A stretch of 62,231 nt of DNA, from contig JAFQOR010000027.1 in NCBI GenBank assembly GCA_017403125.1, positions 1 through 62,231 on the forward strand, given 5' to 3'. The first letter of the stretch is position 1. The number at the start of each line of letters is the position of its first letter. Both the position numbers and the translations under genes were made by a program. Origin of the DNA: Alistipes sp. GTDB lineage: Bacteria > Bacteroidota > Bacteroidia > Bacteroidales > Rikenellaceae. Below the pieces are notes generated by a model. It was given only the letters and a program-made list of their open reading frames with translations. It did not search any database and had not been told where the DNA came from. Below are positions 35,349 to 44,251 of the stretch, in pieces.

Positions 35349-36596
35349 TTACTTAATCTTGTTTATCTCCCTCCACAATCTATCGGGGATATGCTCCTTG
35401 CAGTTGTGGCAGCACTGCATATCCACCGAGTACATGCGTGCCATGCAGTAGTCGCGGTGGTCGCAGCCGCTGCGTGTTGCCATGTCGCCCTCTTTGAGCT
35501 TGTTTACAAACGCGGGGTCATTGACTAAGGCACGTGCCATCTGCACCAACTCGAAGCCCTCGTCGAGGACTCTTTCGATACCCTCGCGCGACACCAGACC
35601 GCCGACATAGACCAGCGGACCCTTCAACTCCTTGCGGAACTTCTTGGCGTTCTCCAAAAAGTAGCACTCCTCGAAGTCGTACTGCTTGATAAGCCACTTG
35701 CCGAAGAGCGTGACGACAATCTTCTGCAACCACTCGTTCCAGCCCATGTAGTAGCCCATGGTCTTTGTGGGTATCCTGCCGCGCATGACTGCCATCGGAG
35801 CCTTCGACACGAAGCCCGACGAGAGAACTATGCCATCGACGCCAAAGCTCTCGATTTGCTTGGCTATCTCTATCGACTCCGGAATCTGTATGCCCCTTTT
35901 GAAGCCATCCTCCATGTTGTGCTTAACCAAAACGCCCATGCCACGCTTGCGTGCCGCCTCCATAACCTCCTCCAAACACATGTTCATGAAGCGCATGCGG
36001 TTTTCGAGCGAGCCTCCGAACTCGTCGCGTCGATGGTTCGTATAGGGTGAGAGAAACTGCGATATGAGGTATCCGTGTCCGGCATGCACCTCCACCGAGT
36101 CGAAACCGGCGTTGTATGCCACCTCCACAGCCTTGCCAAAGTCCTTGGCAAAGGTCGTAATCTCGCTACGCTTCATGCGGCGATGGAACGTTGGCGAGTA
36201 GAGGTTGAAGCCGTTGGATGCCGATACCGGAAAACTTCCTGCCGTTGACCAGTGTGTCATGTTGCCGCAGTGTCCGAGCTGTATGCCCACGGCAGCACCC
36301 TCACGATGCACGGCGTCGGTAAGGTCGCGCAGTGACGCTACAATCTCGTCGCGCAGCCACAACTGCTTGTTGAACGATATGCCGCTACGATTTATCGAGG
36401 CGTAGGCTACGGTAGTCATACCCACGCCGCCCTTTGCCACACTCACGTGGTAATCTTTGAGGGCGTCGGTAGGTGCGAAGTCCTTGCCCATGGATTCGAA
36501 CGCTGCCGAACGTATGACGCGGTTGCGGAGTGTTACGCTGCCTAATTTGTAGGGTGTAAACAACTTCGACTCGTCGAGTCTTTGCTTATTATCCAT
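35349..36596 (-). CDS. Old-yellow-enzyme reductase, candidate 5-beta-reductase
   Basis: A 415-residue single-domain flavin ene-reductase (FMN TIM barrel) that lacks the extra FAD/NAD half of BaiCD/BaiH. Evidence: TPYKLGSVTLRNRVIRSAAFES, IQLGHCG, VEVHAGHGYLISQFLSPYTN followed by RRDEFGGSLENRMRF, and a late VYVGGLVSREGIERVL. The C-terminus has five clustered cysteines (CDHRDYCMARMYSVDMQCC plus HNC), possibly for metal or Fe-S binding. Between a steroid 5-alpha-reductase and an SDR, reduction of a 3-oxo-delta-4 steroid is likely; that is contextual inference. Confidence 0.88.
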   Translation of the reverse strand: MDNKQRLDESKLFTPYKLGSVTLRNRVIRSAAFESMGKDFAPTDALKDYHVSVAKGGVGMTTVAYASINRSGISFNKQLWLRDEIVASLRDLTDAVHREGAAVGIQLGHCGNMTHWSTAGSFPVSASNGFNLYSPTFHRRMKRSEITTFAKDFGKAVEVAYNAGFDSVEVHAGHGYLISQFLSPYTNHRRDEFGGSLENRMRFMNMCLEEVMEAARKRGMGVLVKHNMEDGFKRGIQIPESIEIAKQIESFGVDGIVLSSGFVSKAPMAVMRGRIPTKTMGYYMGWNEWLQKIVVTLFGKWLIKQYDFEECYFLENAKKFRKELKGPLVYVGGLVSREGIERVLDEGFELVQMARALVNDPAFVNKLKEGDMATRSGCDHRDYCMARMYSVDMQCCHNCKEHIPDRLWREINKIK

Positions 36597-36641
36597 AATG
36601 TTTAGGTTATTATAATCTGTTTTGTCGGTTTCGTTGTTGAT

Positions 36642-37427
36642 TTAGTATATGAAGGGTATTATGCGCTTGCGATGCAACTGCCTAAACTCGTCGCCAAACT
36701 CCCTCTCGTAACGTTTGTAGAGCGATGCCGAGCGAGGACCGAGGTTAGCGAAGGTCCACCATGCAAAGACAACGCCCGCCCACGACCACGAAGCTATGGC
36801 AAAGCCTACCCACTCCATCAACTCACCAAAGTAGTTTGCCGACGACACGTAACGGAACATGCCGCCCTTGGGGATATAGTGCTTGGTATCGCCGGGCTTG
36901 CGCAGATTGCGTATAACGTGGTCGGAGTGGAGGTTGGTCGCCATGCCAAATGCGAATACGGCAAGTCCTATGTAGATGTAGGGCTGCGACATCCAATCGT
37001 CGTAGTAGCCCATCTTGGGGCCGTGGTAGAATATCCAACCACCCTGCATTACGGCATTTAGCGTGTTGAAGACCATGCCCATTGCAACTATGCCGATAGG
37101 CATCTTCGACCTTCCGCGCATGAGCAGCGGGAAGATAAACGAGCGTTGGAAGTAGTGCAGCTCGAAGGTAAGGAAGAGCAGCAGTGGGGCACTCTCATAC
37201 TTGTAGGGTGACAGATACCACAGCACCAGCATAGCTATGAACACCGGACACTCCATCATCACCCAGCCGAGTTTGTTGCCTACCGGAAATCCGAACTTTG
37301 GGTTGAACAGATAGCCATATCCTGCCTCCACGAAGTAGAGGGCGACGAATACGACAAGAGCTATGGCTGCCATTACGACGAGCAGCGTGTTGTAGCAGTC
37401 GAGCGACGTAAAGATATCGTTAAGCAT
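36642..37427 (-). CDS. Steroid 5-alpha-reductase family protein
   Basis: A 261-residue polytopic membrane enzyme strongly resembling eukaryotic SRD5A (PF02544). The C-terminal catalytic half has the NADPH/steroid motifs NLHSDHVIRNLRKPG, YIPKGGMFRYVSSANYFGE and LMEWVGFAIASWS, ending YERE FGDEF...RKRIIPFIY. ATG 37427 (MLNDIFTSLDCYN) is chosen over a 26-codon extension that looks unrelated. Expected reaction: NADPH reduction of a delta-4 3-oxosteroid to the 5-alpha (allo) product. It leads the operon with the OYE and SDR genes (gaps 45 and 61 nt). Confidence 0.92.
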   Translation of the reverse strand: MLNDIFTSLDCYNTLLVVMAAIALVVFVALYFVEAGYGYLFNPKFGFPVGNKLGWVMMECPVFIAMLVLWYLSPYKYESAPLLLFLTFELHYFQRSFIFPLLMRGRSKMPIGIVAMGMVFNTLNAVMQGGWIFYHGPKMGYYDDWMSQPYIYIGLAVFAFGMATNLHSDHVIRNLRKPGDTKHYIPKGGMFRYVSSANYFGELMEWVGFAIASWSWAGVVFAWWTFANLGPRSASLYKRYEREFGDEFRQLHRKRIIPFIY

Positions 37428-37515
37428 ACTCCTTAATATTTTGTTTCTACTCTGTACTCCAAGAAGTGGGACTATTTGTGTTGTGCCAAGGTGAGAGCAT
37501 AACACGATAATCGGA

Positions 37516-37523
37516 CAAAGGTA
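37516..37523 (-). promoter_or_regulatory. -7 element for the 5-alpha-reductase operon
   Basis: TACCTTTG on the minus strand, 88 bp before the start codon. No good -33 TTG is seen. Confidence 0.45.
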
Positions 37524-37577
37524 GTAAAAAAATTGTGAATAAAAGAATCTTATGGCCTCTCTTTTGGTCGGAATGGG

Positions 37578-37622
37578 AATGGGAAAATGGGAATTTCCCT
37601 ATGTTTTTCCCATTTTCCCATT
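37578..37622. repeat. 45-bp palindromic element A
   Basis: Arms AATGGGAAAATGGGAA (37578-37593) and TTCCCATTTTCCCATT (37607-37622) are perfect complements around the 13-nt loop TTTCCCTATGTTT. Confidence 0.85.
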
Positions 37623-37951
37623 GAGCATCGCGCCTCCATGGGTTATCGGCAAAGTACTGACGTGGTGTGTAGTGATAATTATCAAGATGATTACATTTAC
37701 CCACGTTATCCGAGAGATACCTGTTATTGTTATGCGTATCAATATAACGTGTAAATGTATGTTTGCTCTCCACACTGCGGAGAGCGATGTCGAGTGCTGC
37801 GACCACGATACTTATCAAGAATATATCTATATTCGTTCATACTATCTTACTCGTTGATACTATATTACATATATTATTTTCTGTTGCTACTTACGGTGCG
37901 TAGAGCTCCAAGGAGGGTGATTTAGGTCAAGGAGAAAGTCCCTTCTTTTGA

Positions 37952-38135
37952 CACTCTTTCTCCGCCCTTTGATGCCCCTTTCCCCAATGGGAAAATGGGA
38001 AAAACATAGGGAAATTCCCATTTTCCCATTCCCCCCTCCAAGCCACTCTTTCTCCGCCCTTTGATGCCCCTTTTCGCAATGGGAATTTGGGAAAAACATA
38101 GGGAAATTCCCATTTTCCCATTCCCATTTTTCCCG
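37952..38135. repeat. Duplicated 92-bp block with palindromes B and C
   Basis: CACTCTTTCTCCGCCCTTTG recurs at 37952 and 38044, an offset of 92 bp. Each block holds a palindrome: B (37986-38030) with the same arms as element A but the loop inverted (AAACATAGGGAAA), and C (38078-38122), whose left arm is AATGGGAATTTGGGAA and right arm TTCCCATTTTCCCATT, so it is imperfect. Confidence 0.85.
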
Positions 38136-38302
38136 TACAAGAGACCCTCCAAGCCGACTAATCATTCCAGATGGTGGTTGATGTCGCCATCTCCCTCTAT
38201 GCGAAGCTGCCAAAATAACATAGCCCCAACGGGCGCAAGCTCGTCGAGGCTATATCTAAAAACCCGAAGGCGGCGGAGTTCCCCCCCCCTCTTCTGTTGC
38301 TA

Positions 38303-39682
38303 CTACATGTGTATTGCGCAGCCCAGAGCATCCTCGGCTGCCTCCATCACCGCCTCGTGCATCGAGGGGTGTGCGTGAATGGTGCGGGCGATGCGGTGTG
38401 CTGTGCTGCCCAGAGCCATTGCCAACGTGGGCTCGCCAATCATCTCCGTGACGTTGTGTCCTACGAAGTGTGCACCCAGCAACTTTTCGTCGGCAGAGAA
38501 GATGAGCTTAACGAAGCCGTCGCGCTCGCCGGCTGCCGTAGCCTTGCCCGATGCTGTGTAGGGGAACTTACCTACCTTATACTCAATGCCCTGTGCCTTA
38601 ACCTGTGCCTCGGTCATACCCACCGATGCAACCTCGGGTGAGGTGAAGATGCACGACGGGATAATGGCATAATCGACGGGCTCGGGGTTAAGACCGCAGA
38701 TATGCTCTACGCAGTGAATAGCCTCGGTTGAGGCAACGTGAGCCAATGCGGGGGTAGCTATGATGTCGCCGATAGCGTAGATGCCGTCAATATTGGTTTT
38801 ATAGTGCTCATCGACCTTGATTTTATCGCGCTCGATAGCGATGCCGAGAGCCTCCAAGCCCATGTTCTCGATATTAGACTTGATGCCCACAGCCGAGAGT
38901 ACGATGTCTGCCTCCAAGCTCTGTGCACCCTTCTTGCCCTCGATGTCGATAACACACTTGCCATCCTCGCGTACCGATACCTGCTTCACGGTCGTAGATG
39001 TCATCACCGTGGCGCGCAACTTGCGGAAGGCACGCTCCATAGCCTTGGCAGTATCCTCGTCCTCCAAGGGCATAATCTGTGGCATATACTCCACGATAGT
39101 TACCTTAACGCCGAGTGTAGCGTAGATGTAGGCAAACTCCGAGCCGATAGCGCCCGAGCCTACGACAACCATCGTCTCGGGTAGCTCGGGCAGCACCAGA
39201 GCCTCCTTCGACGATATGATGTGCTTGCCGTCGATGGGCATGAAGGGCATCTCGCGCGGACGTGCACCTGTGGCGAGAATGATGTTATCAGCCTCGTACT
39301 CAACACCATCTACATCTACAACGTGAGCCGCTTTGAGCGAGCCAAAGCCTGCCAATACGTCGATGTTGTTCTTCTTTAAGAGGAACTGAACGCCCTTGTT
39401 CATGGTCGTAGCAACCACTCTCTCTCTCTCGACCATCTTCGACCATTCGGGCTTAACCTCGCCCTCGATAGCAACGCCAAACGAGGCAGCAGCCTTGCAA
39501 TCGGCGAATACCTGTGCCGAGCGTACCAGCGCCTTGGTGGGGATACAGCCCCAGTTCAGGCACACGCCACCGGCATCTGCCTTCTCGACGATGGCAACAC
39601 GCTTGCCACACTGTGCAGCACGAATCGCAGCAACGTATCCTCCGGGACCGCTACCGATAACTATTATGTCGTATCTTTCCAT
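38303..39682 (-). CDS. lpdA: Dihydrolipoyl dehydrogenase
   Basis: A 459-residue FAD flavoprotein (E3) that reoxidises lipoyl groups of 2-oxoacid dehydrogenases or the glycine cleavage system. FAD site IIVIGSGPGGYVAAIRAAQ, redox-active disulfide GGVCLNWGCIPTKAL, NAD site VVGSGAIGSEFAYIY, second FAD site IYAIGDI, and the C-terminal catalytic His-Glu in HAHPSMHEAV. No E1, E2 or gcv gene is nearby, so the partner complex is not visible. It lies 49 bp downstream of a C69 dipeptidase gene. Confidence 0.95.
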   Translation of the reverse strand: MERYDIIVIGSGPGGYVAAIRAAQCGKRVAIVEKADAGGVCLNWGCIPTKALVRSAQVFADCKAAASFGVAIEGEVKPEWSKMVERERVVATTMNKGVQFLLKKNNIDVLAGFGSLKAAHVVDVDGVEYEADNIILATGARPREMPFMPIDGKHIISSKEALVLPELPETMVVVGSGAIGSEFAYIYATLGVKVTIVEYMPQIMPLEDEDTAKAMERAFRKLRATVMTSTTVKQVSVREDGKCVIDIEGKKGAQSLEADIVLSAVGIKSNIENMGLEALGIAIERDKIKVDEHYKTNIDGIYAIGDIIATPALAHVASTEAIHCVEHICGLNPEPVDYAIIPSCIFTSPEVASVGMTEAQVKAQGIEYKVGKFPYTASGKATAAGERDGFVKLIFSADEKLLGAHFVGHNVTEMIGEPTLAMALGSTAHRIARTIHAHPSMHEAVMEAAEDALGCAIHM

Positions 39683-39731
39683 AGCTATAATGTGTATTTT
39701 TTTTAGTACTTAACCTCTTGCTTCGACGCAA

Positions 39732-41354
39732 CTATTTTACCACTTTCAGCACCTCGCCATTGTCTGCGGCTACGGCACGCTTCCACGCCTCGGTGTAGCC
39801 GGGCTGCTCAATCTTGCCGGGTATATCTTTGCCGTTGCCGTTGTCGATGAAGCCGTTCTGGTCTTCGCCCTTGATGTTGCCATCTATGTACTTAACCATA
39901 AGGTATTTGTCGAGCTCTACCCACTTGTCGAAGAGCTGCTGTGCCGAGGCTACCGTAAACTCCGTTGCAATCTTTTTAGCCCTCTTGGGCGCATCGGCAA
40001 TAGCCTTATCCGTAATTTGGATCTGCTCAATCATGGCGTTTTCCCACTTATCAACCTCCTCACGTACGTGCTTGCCGATAATGTTATAGCGCAAGTATGC
40101 AAACTGTGCTATGCGGTTCGTAATCCAGAACATCGAGCTATCCGAATATTTAAGCATCGTGCCATTGCCCTCCTTCAAGCACTCGGGAACCTCGGTAGAG
40201 GTGACATAGACGGGTGTCAGGGGTGATGTTGCAGCATCGTCGGTGCCAAACCAAAGGATACCCACCTTGCCCGGACGTGCCTGACCTACGAGCCAGAAGC
40301 CTGTCTGCTGCGTAGCCGTAGCACGCTCGTTGCAGTACTCCACGCCATCAACCTCGAAGTACATCGGACGCCAACGATAGGGGCACTGCTCGCCACCTGC
40401 GCCAAAATCCTGTGTCATATCCATAGGCGTACCCTCGTAGTGGTCGCGCATGGCATCCATAAGCATCTTAACGGTCACCTTCTGGCGGGGCATAACCCAC
40501 AGAGGCATGCGGTTCTGCTTGTTGTGTCCCATAGCGTAGTCCACATATTGGTCCATGTCGTCGGCTACCATGCGGAAGAAACTCCATACACGAGCCTCGC
40601 AACCACGCATAGCACCAAAGTCGAGCGGAGCATAGGCATCGGCAAAGCTGAAATCCTTGTCCTCGCCCTCGAACCAGCCGAACTTACGAGCTACGTCCGC
40701 AACATCCGGAGCATAGATGCAGTTCTCGGGGTCATCCCAGGGGAATGTCGTGATGCGTGCTTGGTTGGCGTGTGCCGAAACATAGCCATCGGGGATGCGA
40801 CGAGCAACCCATACGATACCCTTATCCTCGGGACCCTTGCCAATGAGCTCCATAATCCACGCCTCCTCGGTATCGATGAGCGAGAACGACTCGCCCGACG
40901 AGCAGTAACCATAGGTGTTTGCCAACTCCACGATGATGTCGATAGCCTCACGTGCGGTCTTTGCACGTTGCAGCGTGATGTATATCAACGAGCCGTAGTC
41001 GATGCCACCCTTGGGGTCTTCGAGCTCGGGACGTCCACCAAATGTTGTCTCGGTGATAAATAGCGAATGTTCGTTCGAGTTACTCAGGGTGCGGTATGTC
41101 ACTTGCGCCTGGCTTATCTGACCCAGATAGCGACCCGTATCCCACTCCGTAACATCCATTAAGGCTGTGTATTTGCCGGGAACGTAGCTGTAAAGCGAGC
41201 CATAGAGGCCATGCGAGTCGGCAGCGTAGGTTACCATGTTAGAGCCGTCGGCCGAGGCCCCCTTTGTGATGATAAAGTTCGTGCAGGCATCGGCAGTAGC
41301 TATCGAGCCTATGAATGCGCCCACAAGGGCAATCGTCTTGAATAGTTTGTTCAT
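39732..41354 (-). CDS. C69 family dipeptidase
   Basis: A 540-residue exported Ntn-hydrolase of the PepD type. A signal peptide (MNKLFKTIALVGAFIGSIAT, then ADA) is followed directly by the catalytic Cys24 in ACTNFIITKGASADGS, so cleavage would expose the nucleophile. Other family stretches are TYAADSHGLYGSLY, GYCSSGESFSLIDTEEAWIMELIGKG and HANQARI. It likely trims peptides in the periplasm. The end is a helical region with DKWVELDKYLMVKY. Confidence 0.92.
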   Translation of the reverse strand: MNKLFKTIALVGAFIGSIATADACTNFIITKGASADGSNMVTYAADSHGLYGSLYSYVPGKYTALMDVTEWDTGRYLGQISQAQVTYRTLSNSNEHSLFITETTFGGRPELEDPKGGIDYGSLIYITLQRAKTAREAIDIIVELANTYGYCSSGESFSLIDTEEAWIMELIGKGPEDKGIVWVARRIPDGYVSAHANQARITTFPWDDPENCIYAPDVADVARKFGWFEGEDKDFSFADAYAPLDFGAMRGCEARVWSFFRMVADDMDQYVDYAMGHNKQNRMPLWVMPRQKVTVKMLMDAMRDHYEGTPMDMTQDFGAGGEQCPYRWRPMYFEVDGVEYCNERATATQQTGFWLVGQARPGKVGILWFGTDDAATSPLTPVYVTSTEVPECLKEGNGTMLKYSDSSMFWITNRIAQFAYLRYNIIGKHVREEVDKWENAMIEQIQITDKAIADAPKRAKKIATEFTVASAQQLFDKWVELDKYLMVKYIDGNIKGEDQNGFIDNGNGKDIPGKIEQPGYTEAWKRAVAADNGEVLKVVK

Positions 41355-41448
41355 ACTTTCTGATGCAATGTTATGCTTGTTAGTGTTAGTATTATTTATA
41401 TATTAGGTTCGAAAAATCTCCGAAAGATACAAAATTATTTCGAAATAG

Positions 41449-41479
41449 TTGTAACGTTGCCCTATATTTTGTACTTTTG
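41449..41479 (+). promoter_or_regulatory. Promoter for the yggS-like gene
   Basis: TTG 41449-41451, spacer 20, TACTTTTG 41472-41479. Confidence 0.6.
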
Positions 41480-41502
41480 TACAATAAATAGAGCTAAAAC
41501 TT

Positions 41503-42162
41503 ATGAGCATAGCACAGCGTCTTGACGACATACGTCGCACATTGCCTGCGGGCGTAAGTCTTGTTGCAGTATCAAAGTTTCACCCCTCGGAGCGTATTAT
41601 GGAGGCTTACGAGGCTGGTCAGCGTCTCTTTGGCGAGAGCCGTCCACAGGAGATGGCAGCCAAGGCGGCGGAACTCCCGCGAGATATAGAGTGGCTGATG
41701 ATAGGTCACCTGCAAACCAATAAGGTCAAACTCATAGCCCCCTTCGTGTCGATGATTACGTCGGTGGATTCCGAGCGCCTCATAGCCGAAATCGAGAAGC
41801 AGGCAGAGCGCTGTAATCGTCAGATAGATATACTCTTGGAGGTGCACGTGGCGAGCGAAGAGAGTAAGTCGGGCTGGGATATAGACGAGCTTCGCAGCTA
41901 CCTTGCGTCGGGAGTGTTGGCGCAGATGTCGCATGTGCGTGTCAGGGGCGTTATGACTATCGCCACGAATAGTGACGACGAGCGTGTTGTGCGCGGTGAC
42001 TTTGAGCGCATACGCCATATCTACGAGGAACTTAAACCGGGTTTCGACGCGAACTTCGATACACTCTCCATAGGCATGTCCGACGACTATCCCATAGCCT
42101 TGGAATATGGTACGACAATGGTTCGTGTCGGCACAGCCATCTTCGGCGCCAGAGAGTATTAA
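41503..42162 (+). CDS. YggS/PLPBP pyridoxal phosphate homeostasis protein
   Basis: A 219-residue single-domain alanine-racemase-like barrel that binds PLP and balances B6 and amino-acid pools; no reaction is known for the family. The PLP lysine lies in SLVAVSKFHP. Other markers are RLFGESRPQE, WLMIGHLQTNKVK, VRVRGVMTIA and the phosphate-binding LSIGMSDDYPIALEYGTTMVRVGTAIFG. Slightly short but complete. It is the last gene before the 2.1-kb repeat region. Confidence 0.95.
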   Translation: MSIAQRLDDIRRTLPAGVSLVAVSKFHPSERIMEAYEAGQRLFGESRPQEMAAKAAELPRDIEWLMIGHLQTNKVKLIAPFVSMITSVDSERLIAEIEKQAERCNRQIDILLEVHVASEESKSGWDIDELRSYLASGVLAQMSHVRVRGVMTIATNSDDERVVRGDFERIRHIYEELKPGFDANFDTLSIGMSDDYPIALEYGTTMVRVGTAIFGAREY

Positions 42163-42203
42163 GCGATACGAATAATACTATTTAATTTATTGTTGCGCTT
42201 CGG

Positions 42204-42248
42204 AATGGGAATTTGGGAAAACTCCTATGTTTTTCCCAAATTCCCATT
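42204..42248. repeat. 45-bp palindromic element D
   Basis: Arms AATGGGAATTTGGGAA (42204-42219) and TTCCCAAATTCCCATT (42233-42248) are perfect complements; loop AACTCCTATGTTT. Compared with A, both arms differ at matching places, so pairing is kept. Confidence 0.85.
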
Positions 42249-42270
42249 CCATTGTAGTGTAACCATGGCA

Positions 42271-42342
42271 GTTCTGCACTCGTCATCCAAGTGAGTTCTG
42301 CACTCGTCATACACGTGAGTTCTGCACTCGTCATCCAAGTGA
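42271..42342. repeat. Three tandem 24-bp units
   Basis: GTTCTGCACTCGTCATCCAA plus GTGA is repeated at 42271, 42295 and 42319; the middle copy differs at two or three bases. From there to about 42550 are loosely repeated CTTTGCTTGACGG and CTACTCTTTGC tracts. Confidence 0.85.
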
Positions 42343-42583
42343 GCTTTGCACCTCGGCTATGCTTTGCTTGCATGCGCTTTGCTTGACGGCAACGCGCTTG
42401 GGTCACTTTGCTCGACGGTGCAGCGTTTTAAGGGTGCAGCCCGCCCTTGCTACTTTTTCGCACTCTTTGCTACTCTTTGCTTGCCGGCAATGCGCTTTGA
42501 GTCCTTTGCTTGACGGAGCTATGTTTCAAAGGTGCAACCGCCATTGCTACTTTTTTCTTCCCCGTTATCTCCTCCTTCATCTC

Positions 42584-42629
42584 AATGGGAAAATGGGAAT
42601 CTACCTATGATTTTCCTATTTTCCCAATT
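42584..42629. repeat. 45-bp palindromic element E (diverged)
   Basis: Left arm AATGGGAAAATGGGAA, loop TCTACCTATGATT, right arm TTCCTATTTTCCCAATT with a change and a one-base insertion. Same loop orientation as A and D. Confidence 0.75.
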
Positions 42630-42632
42630 GTT

Positions 42633-44001
42633 GTGGGTATACTTTTGCCTACCCGCGTTTAGAGGAGGAGGGGGTTATTGCAACTGTAACTGTGACTGCT
42701 ACTGCGACCCTGACCGTGACTACGACTGCGACTACTATTCTACGCCACACAATTCTGTTGCGGGTATACTTTTATCTACCCGTGTTTAGGAGAAGTGATT
42801 GTAGTGGTAGTATTGCAACTGCAACTGCGACTGCGATTGTGACCCTTCATTACGTAATTTTATTGCGGGTATATTTTTGCCTACCCGCACTTGGCGAGAG
42901 GACTCTTCTGTATAAAATATTCATACAATGGCACGACCCTACACAACACGGGTATACTTTTGCCTACCCACATTATGATTGAGTCCAATATAGAGAGTTT
43001 TGTTGGTGTCCTTCATGGGTATCGGGGATGTTTTTTCTGCCAGTAAAATGGATGTAGCAGTGTTGTGGTGGAGTATCCTGTACCCATCTTCTCGCCGGAA
43101 TTCTTTTGCCCATGTAGGTATGGGTATTGTGGGGTCAGCATATTGTGCCTACTCTCTGTGCGGGTATACGTTTGCCTACCCGCGTTTGGATGTGGTTAGT
43201 AATTAAAGTTGGTGTGATACATCTCATTGCAGCTATACTTTTATCTACCCACATTTTAGTTGAAACAGATATAGTAAGTGCCGACAGCATTCTGTCGCGG
43301 TGATACTTTTGTCAGCCCATATAAGAGTGTCCGTATGATATGTATGGTAGTGTTCTTGTAGGTATACTTTTATCCGATAACATCAAAGCAGTGTCGGTTG
43401 GCTGGGCACGATGACACCTCTTTCTCTCTGTGCAGGTAGAAAAAAGTATACCAGCAATAGTATGAGTATGATTTGGAGAGAGATGGGTATTATTGGAAGT
43501 GCAATGTGCAGTGGGAAGGCGGGAGTTATTTTAACTTTAATGTGCGACGAAAGAGTAATATAAAGAATTTTACAAAGTCTTGTTGCCATACTGATACGGG
43601 TAGGCAAAAGTACACCCGCAACAGAATTGTATATCGTAGTCGTAGTCGCAGTCGCAGTCACAGTCACAGTCGCAGTCGCAGTCGCAGTCACGGTCACAGT
43701 TATAGTTACAATAACCCCCTCCTTCCCTAAACGCGGATAGGCAAAAGTATACCCGCAACAGAATTGTATATCGTAGAATCGTAGTTACAGTTGCAGTCAC
43801 AGTCGCAGTCACAGTCACAGTCACAGTCACGGTCACAGTTGCAGTTGCAATACCCCCCATCCCCTAAACGCGGGTAGGCAAAAGTATACCCACAATGAAA
43901 TTACATAATGTAGAGTCATAATCACGTTTACAGTTACAGTTACAGTTACAATAATCCCCTCCTCCTCTCCTAAACACGGGTAGATAAAAGTATGTCCGCG
44001 A
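42633..44001. repeat. Composite hairpin and hexanucleotide array in two orientations
   Basis: A recurring unit holds a hairpin (GCGGGTA, ten bases usually TACTTTTGCC, TACCCGC), a GTTTAG plus G-rich tract, a run of six-base repeats of the form AACTGY/GACTGY, and a linker ACGATATACAATTCTGTT. Forward hairpins start at 42633, 42760, 42865, 42949 and 43160, with weaker ones near 43231, 43297 and 43356. Reverse ones start near 43431 (weak), 43596, 43733, 43870 and 43976; the first three strong ones are 137 bp apart. Hexamer tracts: 42679-42738, 42813-42842, 43636-43711, 43775-43850, 43921-43950. No supported gene lies in 42163-44251. Confidence 0.85.
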
Positions 44002-44196
44002 CATGTGTTGAAATAGAGCTGTTGTATGTCTAACTCACCCGCCCCCTCCCCAAAAAAACATGTCTAAAAGCTTATAGTCATTTTGTCTGTCTGCAACAAT
44101 CGATATTCTTAACATGCTGGGCAATAGTATTTCCGGATGTAATAGTATGCGGTGTATGAAAGAAGTAGATAATTCCACAAAAAAATAGTGCGCCTA

Positions 44197-44227
44197 TTGC
44201 GGAGCCTTAACAAAATTTATATCTTTG
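44197..44227 (+). promoter_or_regulatory. Promoter for the small HTH gene
   Basis: TTG 44197-44199, spacer 20, TATCTTTG 44220-44227, 24 bp before the start codon. Confidence 0.65.
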
Positions 44228-44251
44228 TAAAAAAAAATAAAAAAGAGCGAT

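Larger units (their letters stand above)
37428..38302. other. Gene-poor, palindrome-rich gap
   Basis: 875 bp with no convincing gene. It holds the 5-alpha-reductase leader, three copies of a 45-bp palindrome, a duplicated 92-bp block and a run of nine C at 38281-38289, just past the lpdA stop. Confidence 0.7.

Noticed and set aside
37887-38213. Minus-strand frames over the duplicated 92-bp block
   Set aside because: They repeat WENGNFPMFFP-like peptides produced by the palindromes; no evidence of translation.
42182-42406. Minus-strand 74-codon frame with three LTWMTSAE repeats
   Set aside because: It is produced by the 24-bp tandem repeat and runs through a palindrome; no promoter, no family resemblance.
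42532-43860. Several frames coding RS-, HS- or TVTA-rich peptides
   Set aside because: They are translations of the hexanucleotide tracts on both strands and in several phases; composition and lack of signals argue against real proteins.
42633-44001. A CRISPR array
   Set aside because: Repeats are not followed by unique spacers of fixed length; intervals hold related hexamer tracts, orientation flips, and no cas gene is present.
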